The notes beneath the pieces were generated by a model that was not told where the DNA came from, did not search any database, and saw only the letters and a list, made by a program, of their open reading frames with translations. 13,689 bases of DNA from the NCBI GenBank assembly GCA_035525055.1, contig DATLEZ010000139.1, positions 1 through 13,689 of the forward strand, in the 5' to 3' direction. Made by a program: the position numbers and the translations under genes. Shown here one piece after another: positions 1 to 6,492 of the stretch (the first letter of the stretch is position 1; every line of letters begins with the position of its first letter). This DNA comes from DATEEG01 sp035525055 (GTDB lineage Bacteria > Actinomycetota > Acidimicrobiia > Spongiisociales > ZC4RG35).

Positions 1-195
1 GAGAAGGTAAGGAAGTCGTTGCATGAGGAGTGCCAGGGCCACGAGCCCGGGATCGCGGGTCTGGGCCGCCATCAGGAGAGGTCCTGCGGCCACCGCTATG
101 CCGTCGCCGATGTTCGTGGTCCAAGACGCAGCGAAGAGCCATCGGAAATCCCGCCCGAGGCGACTTGGAGCTACGGCTTCAACGATTCGACGCAC
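1..195 (-). CDS. MFS transporter, N-terminal part (runs off left edge)
   Basis: Partial gene of 65 codons, read on the minus strand and open to the window edge. The protein starts MRRIVEAVAPSRLGRDFRWL and continues with a first membrane helix of the type SWTTNIGDGIAVAAGPLLMA, a short TRDPGLVA turn, and the start of a second helix ending LMQRLPYLL. This pattern (helix 1 with an N-x-GDG turn, then DP, then helix 2 ending in RLP) is typical of actinobacterial major facilitator drug-efflux-like proteins, integral inner-membrane transporters driven by the ion gradient. The start is the GTG at 195, the only usable start after an in-frame TAG at 208-210; I see no clear Shine-Dalgarno before it, so the start is uncertain. 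It is divergent from the LAL regulator, which could control it. The substrate is unknown. The family call is by recognition of the N-terminus only. Confidence 0.72.
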   Translation of the reverse strand, partial: MRRIVEAVAPSRLGRDFRWLFAASWTTNIGDGIAVAAGPLLMAAQTRDPGLVALALLMQRLPYLL

Positions 196-255
196 AACGG
201 CTGCAAGCTAACGACGAGGAGAGCCAGGACTACTGGAATTTCGGCCGGCCAGGAG

Positions 256-269
256 TCAGGGTGTTCTCC
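256..269 (+). promoter_or_regulatory. 14-bp motif TCAGGGTGTTCTCC, copy 1
   Basis: Exact 14-bp sequence found again at 3383-3396 upstream of the next plus-strand gene. Here it is embedded in a short inverted repeat (AGGAG, 10-bp spacer, CTCCT at 252-271). It lies about 160 bp before the LAL start codon. It could be an operator, perhaps for the LAL protein itself, but this is inference from position and recurrence only. Confidence 0.4.
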
Positions 270-416
270 TTCTGGGTGGCCATCGGCCAACCATGTCAGA
301 TTCGGCCCACTGCTGAAAAACTCAGAGCACTGGTGCCATATCAGGTCGGGCTTCTGGTATCTGCTGTCGCGGATCGGCAGAGATGTGCCTGCGGGTGTAC
401 GCTCGCTGTTGACAAC

Positions 417-424
417 GGAGAGGG
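417..424 (+). promoter_or_regulatory. Ribosome binding site fixing the LAL start
   Basis: GGAGAGGG stands 5 nt before the TTG at 430. This decides the start over the much longer open frame upstream and over the downstream GTG at 442. An ATG at 426 is in another frame and stops after about 17 codons. Confidence 0.65.
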
Positions 425-429
425 CATGG

Positions 430-3309
430 TTGACACGCGCGGTGCTCCTCGGGCGCGACCAAGAAGTCAAACTTCTTGAAGGGGTACTGAGCAACGCCAT
501 AGATGGCGACGCAGGCTTCGTCATCGTCGGCGGTGAGGCCGGGATCGGCAAGACGGCTCTCCTCGGGGAGCTGGCTCGGATCGCCAACGACCTCGGATGC
601 CTGACTCTCGAGGGAAGGGCGTCGGAGTTCGACCAGGAACTCCCGTTCGGACTGTTCACCGATGCTCTAGACGCCTATCTCGATTCCTTGGATTCACAAT
701 CGTTGGATCGGCTGGCGATGGACCGATTGGGCTCTCTCGCCGCCGTGTTTCCGTCACTGAGACCTCTCGACGAAGCAGTCGACTATCCCGCCTCGTCGAC
801 AGAGCGCTTTCGGGTTCATCGAGCGGCTCGAGAGTTGTTCGAGCGGCTTGCGGCACGTCGACCGCTGGTATTGATCCTCGACGACCTGCATTGGGCCGAT
901 GGCGCCTCGCTGGAACTGATCGGATACCTCCTCCGACATCCCCCTCAGGCCGAGCTCATGATCGCCATGGCCCTCAGACCGGGACATGGTGACCAAGCGG
1001 TCATCGGCATGATCGGCAGCATCCTACGATCCGGCGCTGTCCACAAAGTGGAGCTGGGGCCTCTTCCTCTCGAAAGCGTCAAAGTTCTGGCCGGGGATGC
1101 TGCCGCGGAGCTGCATCATCTGAGCGGTGGCAACCCGTTCTATGCCCTGCAACTGGCTCGGGCCGACAGAAGAGACGCCGAGTCTTCGTCATTGAATGCT
1201 CTCGGCGTCCCTCCAGAGGTCGCCAGGGCCATTGCGGCCGAGCTCGCCGGGCTTTCCCCGAGGGCTCGGGCCCTAGCCGAGGCGTCGGCGGTCGTGGGAG
1301 ATCCATTTGAGATCGATATTGCGGCCGCCGCCCTGGACCGGCCCGAGGAAGAGATGCTCGAAGCTCTCGATGAGCTGGTGGCGAAGGATCTGCTGCGTGT
1401 GACCGACGTTCCCCGCAGGTTCCAGTTTCGCCACCCAATAGTCCGCAGCGCTGTTTACGCCTCCTGCCCGCCGAGCGTGCTGCTCTCATGCCATCGGCGA
1501 GCCGGTGAGGCTCTCACCAAACGAGGCGTCACCGCCGCGGCGGTGGCGAGTCATGTCGAGCAGTCAGGGCAATACGGTGACACCGTCGCCATCGACATCC
1601 TTCGACGGGCCGGAGGAGAAACCGCCAAACAGGCTCCGACGAGCGCAATGCGCTGGTTCACGGCAGCCCTGCGTCTGCTACCCGGAAACGCTCCAGCATC
1701 GGAACGGGTCGACTTGTTGGCCTCGCTTGCGGCATCACAGGCTGCCATCGGTCTCTTTGGCGCCGCCCGAGCCACCATCGAGGAGTGCATCGAATTGACG
1801 TCGGTCGAGGGAGGAGACATCAGAGTGAAGATGATCGTCGGCTGTGCCGAACTCGAACAGCTGCTAGGTCATCATGGTGAGTCACGAAACCGGCTCGAGC
1901 GCGCCTATGAGAAGCTGACCGACCCCACCTCACCTTCAGGCGTCTCGCTCCTGATCGCTCTCTCGTCAGCCAGCCTTTATCTGGCCGACCATCATGGGAT
2001 GCTCGAATGGAGTCGTCGCGCTGTCGAGGCAGCAGACGCGTTGGGCGTTGATGCCGTGCGTGCGGCGGCGCTAGCAGCACACACGATGGGAGCCGCCTTC
2101 GCCGGGGAGACCGCCCTGGCCCTGGAGACGCATCATCTTGCCACCAGGTTGGTCGACTCTGCCTCGGACGAGGAGCTCACCTCCCAGCTTGGTGCGCTCA
2201 GCGACCTGGCCACGGCCGAGCTCTACCTCGATCTTCATGCCCAAGGGTGTGTTCACGGCGAACGTGCCCTCCTGTTGGCACGGACAACCGGCCAGACCCA
2301 GCTTCTGCCGATCTTGACTCCGATCCTGGGCACTTCGCTGGCGATGGCGGGTGAGATGCGGAGATCGGCCGAGGTGCTCGACGATGCCATCGAGGCGGGC
2401 CGCCTCGTAGGCAACGCCCAGGGCCTGTCTTTGAACCTGTTCAACAGGGCCCTTTCCGCAGTGATGGCCGGTGACCTCGAAACAGCATTGGACGTCGGCG
2501 CGGAGAGTGTTCGGTTGGCAAGGTCGATCGACAACGGGGTGATCACGGCTTTCGCTGGAGCGATTCACTCCCAGGCTCTGCTCGAGTCAGGCGACCCCGA
2601 AGCGGCGCTGAAGCTTCTACTCGAGAGCGTCGGAGGTGAGGAAATCCCACTCCTGGCAGGTGGCTGGCGCGCCCACTTCTTCGAGCTGTTGACCCGATGC
2701 AGCCTTGCACTCGATCGGGGAGAGCAAGCCGAGGCGGCTGCAGCGAGGGTACGAGAACTTGCCGACGAACTGGCGCTTGGTCTGCCCGGGCTCATGGCCG
2801 ATAGGGCTGGGGCGCTGGTCGCGCTGGCGAGAGATGACTCCCAGGTGGCCTTGGCGCTGGCATTGTCAGCGATCGAGCACTCCGAAGAGATCGGCGCTCC
2901 CATCCACACCGCGACATCTCGAGCGCTCGCCGGCCGGGCACTGGCCTCCGCCGGCCTGACCGAGGAGGCGATCGCGCAGCTCGAGCATGCCGCCGACGAG
3001 TACGAGGCACTGGGCGCAACTCGGTACCGGGATCAGGTGGATGCCCAGCTTCGACAGCTCGGCCGCACCGTGCACCGACGCACCCGGCCCGGCGAGACCG
3101 ACGGCACCGGTCTCGGGGCACTGACCGGGCGGGAACTCGAGGTTGCAGAGCTCGTCCTCGACCGTCGCACCAACCGCGAGATCGCCGAGGAGCTGTTTCT
3201 CAGCACCAAGACCGTCGAGACCCACCTACGCAACATATTCAACAAGCTCGGAGTCTCTTCACGGGTCGAGGTGGCTCGGGCCCTTGCCCATGCTCAGCAA
3301 TCGGTCTGA
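430..3309 (+). CDS. LAL-family LuxR transcriptional regulator with N-terminal ATPase domain
   Basis: A 959-residue cytoplasmic regulator of the LAL class (large ATP-binding regulators of the LuxR family, MalT-like). With the TTG start at 430 the protein opens MTRAVLLGRDQEVKLL, the usual LLGRDxE entry to the AAA/NACHT-like ATPase. Walker A is GEAGIGKT (residues 35-42) and Walker B is LILDDLHWAD (148-157). A long Ala/Leu-rich helical region of tetratricopeptide type fills roughly residues 400-880. The C-terminus holds a LuxR/GerE helix-turn-helix starting LTGRELEVAELV (from residue 898), with recognition helix around STKTVETHLRNIFNKLGV. The length is normal for the class. LAL proteins bind a small ligand or partner protein, hydrolyse ATP and activate transcription; the ligand here is unknown. 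Neighbours are a divergent MFS gene and a downstream 80-residue gene, and the same 14-bp motif lies before both plus-strand genes, so auto- and cross-regulation is plausible. Family call very secure. Confidence 0.93.
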   Translation: MTRAVLLGRDQEVKLLEGVLSNAIDGDAGFVIVGGEAGIGKTALLGELARIANDLGCLTLEGRASEFDQELPFGLFTDALDAYLDSLDSQSLDRLAMDRLGSLAAVFPSLRPLDEAVDYPASSTERFRVHRAARELFERLAARRPLVLILDDLHWADGASLELIGYLLRHPPQAELMIAMALRPGHGDQAVIGMIGSILRSGAVHKVELGPLPLESVKVLAGDAAAELHHLSGGNPFYALQLARADRRDAESSSLNALGVPPEVARAIAAELAGLSPRARALAEASAVVGDPFEIDIAAAALDRPEEEMLEALDELVAKDLLRVTDVPRRFQFRHPIVRSAVYASCPPSVLLSCHRRAGEALTKRGVTAAAVASHVEQSGQYGDTVAIDILRRAGGETAKQAPTSAMRWFTAALRLLPGNAPASERVDLLASLAASQAAIGLFGAARATIEECIELTSVEGGDIRVKMIVGCAELEQLLGHHGESRNRLERAYEKLTDPTSPSGVSLLIALSSASLYLADHHGMLEWSRRAVEAADALGVDAVRAAALAAHTMGAAFAGETALALETHHLATRLVDSASDEELTSQLGALSDLATAELYLDLHAQGCVHGERALLLARTTGQTQLLPILTPILGTSLAMAGEMRRSAEVLDDAIEAGRLVGNAQGLSLNLFNRALSAVMAGDLETALDVGAESVRLARSIDNGVITAFAGAIHSQALLESGDPEAALKLLLESVGGEEIPLLAGGWRAHFFELLTRCSLALDRGEQAEAAAARVRELADELALGLPGLMADRAGALVALARDDSQVALALALSAIEHSEEIGAPIHTATSRALAGRALASAGLTEEAIAQLEHAADEYEALGATRYRDQVDAQLRQLGRTVHRRTRPGETDGTGLGALTGRELEVAELVLDRRTNREIAEELFLSTKTVETHLRNIFNKLGVSSRVEVARALAHAQQSV

Positions 3310-3364
3310 TAGGAACGCACTGGTTTCCCGGCCAGTCAGGAGTCACCCTTAGACCGTGGGGCAG

Positions 3365-3376
3365 AGACCCGGGTCT
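3365..3376. repeat. Perfect 12-bp palindrome AGACCCGGGTCT
   Basis: Perfect dyad in the short gap between the LAL gene and the 80-residue gene, 6 bp before motif copy 2. Without a loop it is more likely a protein-binding site than a terminator. GC-rich palindromes also arise by chance, so confidence in any function is low. Confidence 0.3.
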
Positions 3377-3382
3377 GAGAAA

Positions 3383-3396
3383 TCAGGGTGTTCTCC
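3383..3396 (+). promoter_or_regulatory. 14-bp motif TCAGGGTGTTCTCC, copy 2
   Basis: Exact second copy of the motif at 256-269, here 36 bp before the ATG of the 80-residue gene. It is embedded in GAGAA (3377-3381) to TTCTC (3391-3395), a 5-bp inverted repeat. Adding the flanks gives an imperfect dyad of the form ATC-GGG-spacer-CCC-GAT. The position suits an operator or promoter element. Confidence 0.42.
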
Positions 3397-3432
3397 CGAT
3401 GTCGGCTTGTCCCGGATATTGGACGATGGGCC

Positions 3433-3675
3433 ATGGTCCCGTTCAGGCTCATCCATCGACACAGCCCAGATGAATGTCCGACGGCCTACGCCGCCTGGAA
3501 GGGATTCGACAGCCCACTGCGCGGGCAGCAGGCAACATCTTCATGCCACTGGGGAGACCACCACATCTGGTGGGATCTCGAGGCGGCCAGCGAAGAAGAG
3601 GCGATGGCCCATCTGCCGGGCTACGTAGCCGATCGTGCCGATGCGGTCCGCATCGGCGAGGTTCACATCCCGTGA
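3433..3675 (+). CDS. Conserved small protein (80 aa), function unknown
   Basis: An 80-residue cytoplasmic protein beginning MVPFRLIHRHSPDECPTAYA, followed by AWKGFDSPLR, a SCHWGDHHIWWDLEA strand, and ending with an EEEAMAHLPGYVADRADA helix and the strand VRIGEVHIP. The order strand, helix, strand, helix, strand suggests a compact ferredoxin-like alpha/beta fold, as in many small stress- or ligand-binding domains. I recall similar actinobacterial proteins with the THRH..EC...AWKGF.SPLR pattern, none with a known role. Conserved His, Cys and Trp residues (RH, EC, SCHWGDHH, WW) could bind metal or a ligand. The ATG at 3433 is chosen because homology-like sequence starts there; the frame is open 15 codons further up but reads unlike protein. 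The ribosome site (GATGGG, 2 nt away) is poor. It may be co-regulated with the LAL gene through the shared 14-bp motif. Confidence 0.72.
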   Translation: MVPFRLIHRHSPDECPTAYAAWKGFDSPLRGQQATSSCHWGDHHIWWDLEAASEEEAMAHLPGYVADRADAVRIGEVHIP

Positions 3676-3714
3676 CCCCCGCAAAGTTAGGCACCCCGTG
3701 CTGACGACCATGAT

Positions 3715-3913
3715 CAGGAGACTCGTCTCATCGCCGCTGGCCACAACCGAGCTCTCATCGGCCTACTCGCGCTCATCCACATCCGGCTCATCGAGCCCGT
3801 CGCCAAACTCTGCAGATCTCGACGACGCCAACGTTGGTCGCGAGGCAACGATCCTCGTCCGAGGGCTCACCTGGGCCGACACCGTGGATCTCACCACCCA
3901 CCAGACCCTGTGA
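3715..3913 (+). pseudogene. Possible frameshifted remnant of a tyrosine recombinase/integrase
   Basis: Two adjoining frames look protein-like in turn. From 3721, one frame reads TRLIAAGHNRALIGLLALIH then IRLIEPVAKL, resembling the ALLALTGLRISEALAL segment that carries the first catalytic Arg of tyrosine recombinases. Then, one frame over, the sequence ADLDDANVGREATILVRG continues to a stop at 3911-3913, resembling the DLDxxxxxLxVRGKGxK beta-hairpin that normally follows. The shift falls near 3800-3815. No RBS, no upstream arm-binding domain and no downstream HxxR or Tyr region were seen. If real, it is a dead fragment of a mobile element. The match is by eye and short, so it could be chance. 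The rest of the gap (3676-3714 and 3914-3953) shows no gene. Confidence 0.32.
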
Positions 3914-3920
3914 GTGTCAT

Positions 3921-3959
3921 CGCTGACCTGCCACTCGTCAGTATTGGTCGAGGTCAGCG
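3921..3959 (-). terminator. Hairpin at the 3' end of the ABC operon
   Basis: Perfect 9-bp inverted repeat CGCTGACCT (3921-3929) and AGGTCAGCG (3951-3959) with a 21-nt loop. It overlaps the stop codon of the last permease gene. There is no T-run after it on either strand, so it is a candidate for an atypical terminator or mRNA-end stabilising structure rather than a textbook rho-independent terminator. Confidence 0.4.
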
Positions 3960-4736
3960 GCGTCGGCCGACCACCCAAGCCGCAACCAGCCACGCGGCTA
4001 CTCCCCAAGCCATCAGTGCTCCATAGGACGCCGTCACGGAGGAAGACACCATCCCTTGGGTGAGCCCGGCCCGTATCACCACCGACATGTGCCAGAACGG
4101 CAGGACCCTGTGCACCGCAGCCCACCAATCAGGGAACTGGTCGATCGCAACGACGATCGGGCTGAAAAGCAGCACAAGGAACATCACGACGTTGGTGATG
4201 AGACTGATCACCCTGGGCTCGGGGACCGCGTGCCCCACGGCATAACCCACAGATGTCGCCATCGCCGACGTGAACAGAACCGCCGGCACAGCCGCCCAAG
4301 AGACTGTCAGGTCGACCTCGTATGAGAGCGACGCGATGAGGAGAGCGACCGCGGCACCGGGGAGTGCCAAGCAGGTGAAGATCGTGGCCGACGCCATTGC
4401 CGAGCCGCTGCGGGGGACGGGAAGCGACCACACATAGTCATACGTGTCCCGGAGCTTGTGCTCCATGATCGCATTGGGAACCATGACAAAGCCGATCGGA
4501 ACCAGGGCAAGGGTCGGAATCCCGGTAACGAGGAACGTCCGTTGCACGGCGTCCACATCGCCGAAGTAGAAGCCGTACATCAGGGCCATCCCTGCCCCCA
4601 ACAGGATCTGGATAGCCAGGCCAACTGTCAAATAGGTGCGCAGGTTCCTGGTCTCGAAACGCAGCATGGAGGTGTAACTATCGAGCCATGAGTCGAATCC
4701 GGAGGGCGCCCGTATATCGAGTGTCGTGGCGGTCAT
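3954..4736 (-). CDS. ABC-2 type transporter permease (second of a paralogous pair)
   Basis: A 260-residue integral membrane protein with about six predicted helices, the first near residues 35-58 (after the conserved SMLRFETRNLRTYL stretch) and the last at the C-terminus, ending VVGRRR. The cytoplasmic loop DTYDYVWSLPVPRSGSAM matches the one in the upstream permease (GSYDYVWSMPVPRS), so the two are tandem paralogues and probably form a heterodimeric channel driven by the ATPase two genes upstream. The role is export or membrane remodelling as in ABC-2 systems; the substrate is unknown. The start is the ATG at 4736, which overlaps the TGA of the upstream permease as ATGA, so translation is coupled. 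The open frame reaches further up, but only in the shadow of the neighbour. It is the last gene of the operon and overlaps the hairpin at 3921-3959. Confidence 0.88.
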   Translation of the reverse strand: MTATTLDIRAPSGFDSWLDSYTSMLRFETRNLRTYLTVGLAIQILLGAGMALMYGFYFGDVDAVQRTFLVTGIPTLALVPIGFVMVPNAIMEHKLRDTYDYVWSLPVPRSGSAMASATIFTCLALPGAAVALLIASLSYEVDLTVSWAAVPAVLFTSAMATSVGYAVGHAVPEPRVISLITNVVMFLVLLFSPIVVAIDQFPDWWAAVHRVLPFWHMSVVIRAGLTQGMVSSSVTASYGALMAWGVAAWLVAAWVVGRRR

Positions 4737-5518
4737 CGCCGTCGCACCAGGACTATTGCGGTGGACAACACTGCCGCTCCGGTCCACAGCGACAGTATCA
4801 CCCAGCTTCGCGGGGTCATCACGACCAGCCCGTCCGTCAGCGAAGACCGGACCGCCAATGCCATGTGATGCATCGGGAGGTACTCGTGGAGTGTGGCGAG
4901 CCAACCGGGAAGCCGGTCGGCCGGAAAACTGACCGGTGAAAAGCCAACTATGAAGAAAATCCCCAGCTGTGTGACGAGCATCGTCACTTGAGGTTGGTCC
5001 AGGGCATGGCCGATCGCGGAGCCGATGAGACTCCCACAGGCGAGCGTCAGCGCGAATGCAGGCACCACGGTCGGATCGATGGCGAGACTCACGTCGTAAC
5101 GCCAACTCGCCACCAGCAGGGCGGCCACGATGCCCGGGATGGCGACCACCGCCGCCAGCGTGGTCGTCGCGAGGGATGCGGCGCTTCTCGGCACCGGCAT
5201 CGACCAGACGTAGTCGTAGGAGCCCTGCATCTTCTGTTGCGCCACCAGCTGGGGCGTGACGACAAGTCCGACCAGGATGAGCGACATGACGACGGCCCCG
5301 GTGGACAGGTACTGGGCGGCGGCCCGGTCCAGTTCCGGGATCAGCAAACCGAAACCGATTACGAACCCCGCCCCCACCAGAACCTGAGAGATCAGCAGAA
5401 GAGGATAGAGAAGTCGAGATCCGACGACCTCCCATCGAAGCATGGCCCGATAGCTTCTCAGCCAGTCGTGCGCACCAGGTCGCGTCGGTGCCATCTCGAC
5501 CACGAGCGCCCCGTCCAT
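4733..5518 (-). CDS. ABC-2 type transporter permease (first of a paralogous pair)
   Basis: A 261-residue integral membrane protein with about six helices. It opens MDGALVVEMAPTRPGAHDWL and then the amphipathic RSYRAMLRWEVVGSRL, like its partner. Helices lie near residues 36-60, 72-94, 117-139, 152-174, 180-200 and 238-258; the loop SYDYVWSMPVPRSAASLA between helices 2 and 3 probably contacts the ATPase. It ends in LVRRR, like its partner's GRRR. ABC-2 permeases export drugs, lipids, polysaccharides or peptides. The ATG at 5518 overlaps the last base of the ATPase stop (TGATG); a GTG one codon upstream (5521) is also possible and would give a 4-nt overlap. An AGGGG stretch about 8 nt before the ATG can serve as ribosome site. 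Translation is coupled at both ends. Confidence 0.88.
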   Translation of the reverse strand: MDGALVVEMAPTRPGAHDWLRSYRAMLRWEVVGSRLLYPLLLISQVLVGAGFVIGFGLLIPELDRAAAQYLSTGAVVMSLILVGLVVTPQLVAQQKMQGSYDYVWSMPVPRSAASLATTTLAAVVAIPGIVAALLVASWRYDVSLAIDPTVVPAFALTLACGSLIGSAIGHALDQPQVTMLVTQLGIFFIVGFSPVSFPADRLPGWLATLHEYLPMHHMALAVRSSLTDGLVVMTPRSWVILSLWTGAAVLSTAIVLVRRR

Positions 5519-6492
5519 CACGTCGTCCCCTGGCCGGTGTCTCCGGTGAGTCGGATGTAGGCGTCTTCGAGCGAGGTCGCACCGAGGGCGTATTCCTCAG
5601 CCAGCCCCTGGGCCGTCAGCCGCTGCGCCCAGACGACGCTTGCCGCGACATCCGGTTCGTTGATGAGTAGGACCAGGCGGTTGGCCACCCGGGTAGAGCC
5701 CCGTACGAAAGCCGGAAGCACAGGATCCGGCGTGCCAGGGATCATCATCACGATCAGCCTCATTCGTCCCCGGAATTCAGCCTTGACCGACGACGGGGTG
5801 CCTTCAGCCTTGAGACGTCCGCCGTCGATCACTGCCAAGCGGTCCACAGAGTTCTCTGCCTCGAGAACATTGTGGGTCACCAGGAACACCGCCGAGCCCT
5901 CATCGGCGACACGCCGAACCTGCTCCCACAGCAGTCGTCGGCGCATCGGGTCGACATCGTTGGTCGGCTCGTCGAGAAAGACAATGCGCCCCGGACAGAC
6001 GGTGGCCATGGCAAATCCGACCAATCTGCGAACCCCACCTGAGAGTCGAGCCCCATAGACCCCACCCCATTCTTCGATATGGAGGGCCTTGAGCAACGCC
6101 ACGGATCGGCGTCGAACATCCGGGGCCTTTCCACCCCGGATCACCCCGGCGATCTCGACCGCCTCATTCACCTTGAACGAGTCGATCGGCATCTGCGCCT
6201 GGGGCAGGTAGGAGCAGAGCCGGCGTGCCGTCGCCGGGCTGTCGACGAGATCGTGGGGGCCGAGAGTGATGCTGCCTCGCGTCGGCTTGAGCAGTCCCAT
6301 GACTTGTTTGACGAGCGTCGATTTCCCGGCGCCATTTGGCCCCAGGAGGCCATAGACCTCTCCTGGCCGAACCTCGAGCGTGATGCCGTCGTTTACCGAG
6401 TTGGACCCGTAGACCTTGACCAACTCCTCGACCCTGAAGACCCACCGCGATTGCGCGCTCGCGGTTTCGACTCTGGCCTCAGTCAGAGTCAT
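5518..6492 (-). CDS. ABC transporter ATP-binding protein with altered signature motif
   Basis: A 324-residue cytoplasmic ATPase that powers the two ABC-2 permeases downstream. Walker A is GPNGAGKST (51-59), the Q-loop is in SYLPQAQ (Q98), the signature is LSGGVRR (150-156), Walker B is RIVFLDEP (169-176, catalytic Glu175), the D-loop follows in TNDVDP, and the switch His is H207 in LVTHN. The signature has Val where LSGGQ or LSGGE is usual, which is odd but occurs in some ABC-2 ATPases. The last 100 residues form a C-terminal extension of the type seen in drug and antibiotic exporters, ending DAYIRLTGDTGQGTT. The ATG at 6492 lies inside the end of the preceding gene (14-nt overlap), and the stop overlaps the next start, so it is tightly coupled in the operon. 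Function is secure; the substrate is not known. Confidence 0.93.
   Translation of the reverse strand: MTLTEARVETASAQSRWVFRVEELVKVYGSNSVNDGITLEVRPGEVYGLLGPNGAGKSTLVKQVMGLLKPTRGSITLGPHDLVDSPATARRLCSYLPQAQMPIDSFKVNEAVEIAGVIRGGKAPDVRRRSVALLKALHIEEWGGVYGARLSGGVRRLVGFAMATVCPGRIVFLDEPTNDVDPMRRRLLWEQVRRVADEGSAVFLVTHNVLEAENSVDRLAVIDGGRLKAEGTPSSVKAEFRGRMRLIVMMIPGTPDPVLPAFVRGSTRVANRLVLLINEPDVAASVVWAQRLTAQGLAEEYALGATSLEDAYIRLTGDTGQGTT

Larger units (their letters stand above)
196..429. promoter_or_regulatory. Divergent intergenic region between MFS gene and LAL regulator
   Basis: This 234-bp region must hold the promoters of both divergent genes. The LAL reading frame stays open upstream through this stretch to about position 19, but the translation (rich in S, R, W and C) does not look like protein and would overlap the MFS gene, so it is treated as non-coding. 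The region contains one copy of the TCAGGGTGTTCTCC motif (256-269). A TTGACA hexamer at 409-414 has no matching -10 box at the right distance. No convincing sigma-70 promoter pair was found by eye. Confidence 0.55.

Noticed and set aside
409..414. TTGACA as a -35 box for the LAL gene
   Set aside because: No -10 hexamer lies 16-19 bp further on, and the stretch already contains the ribosome site and start codon.
19..429. N-terminal extension of the LAL reading frame by 137 codons
   Set aside because: It has unprotein-like composition, overlaps the MFS gene on the other strand, and the family's LLGRD start follows a good ribosome site at 417-424.
3763..4128. 121-codon minus-strand frame past the permease end
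   Set aside because: It runs across the permease C-terminus in another frame and reads as low-complexity R/V/G sequence.
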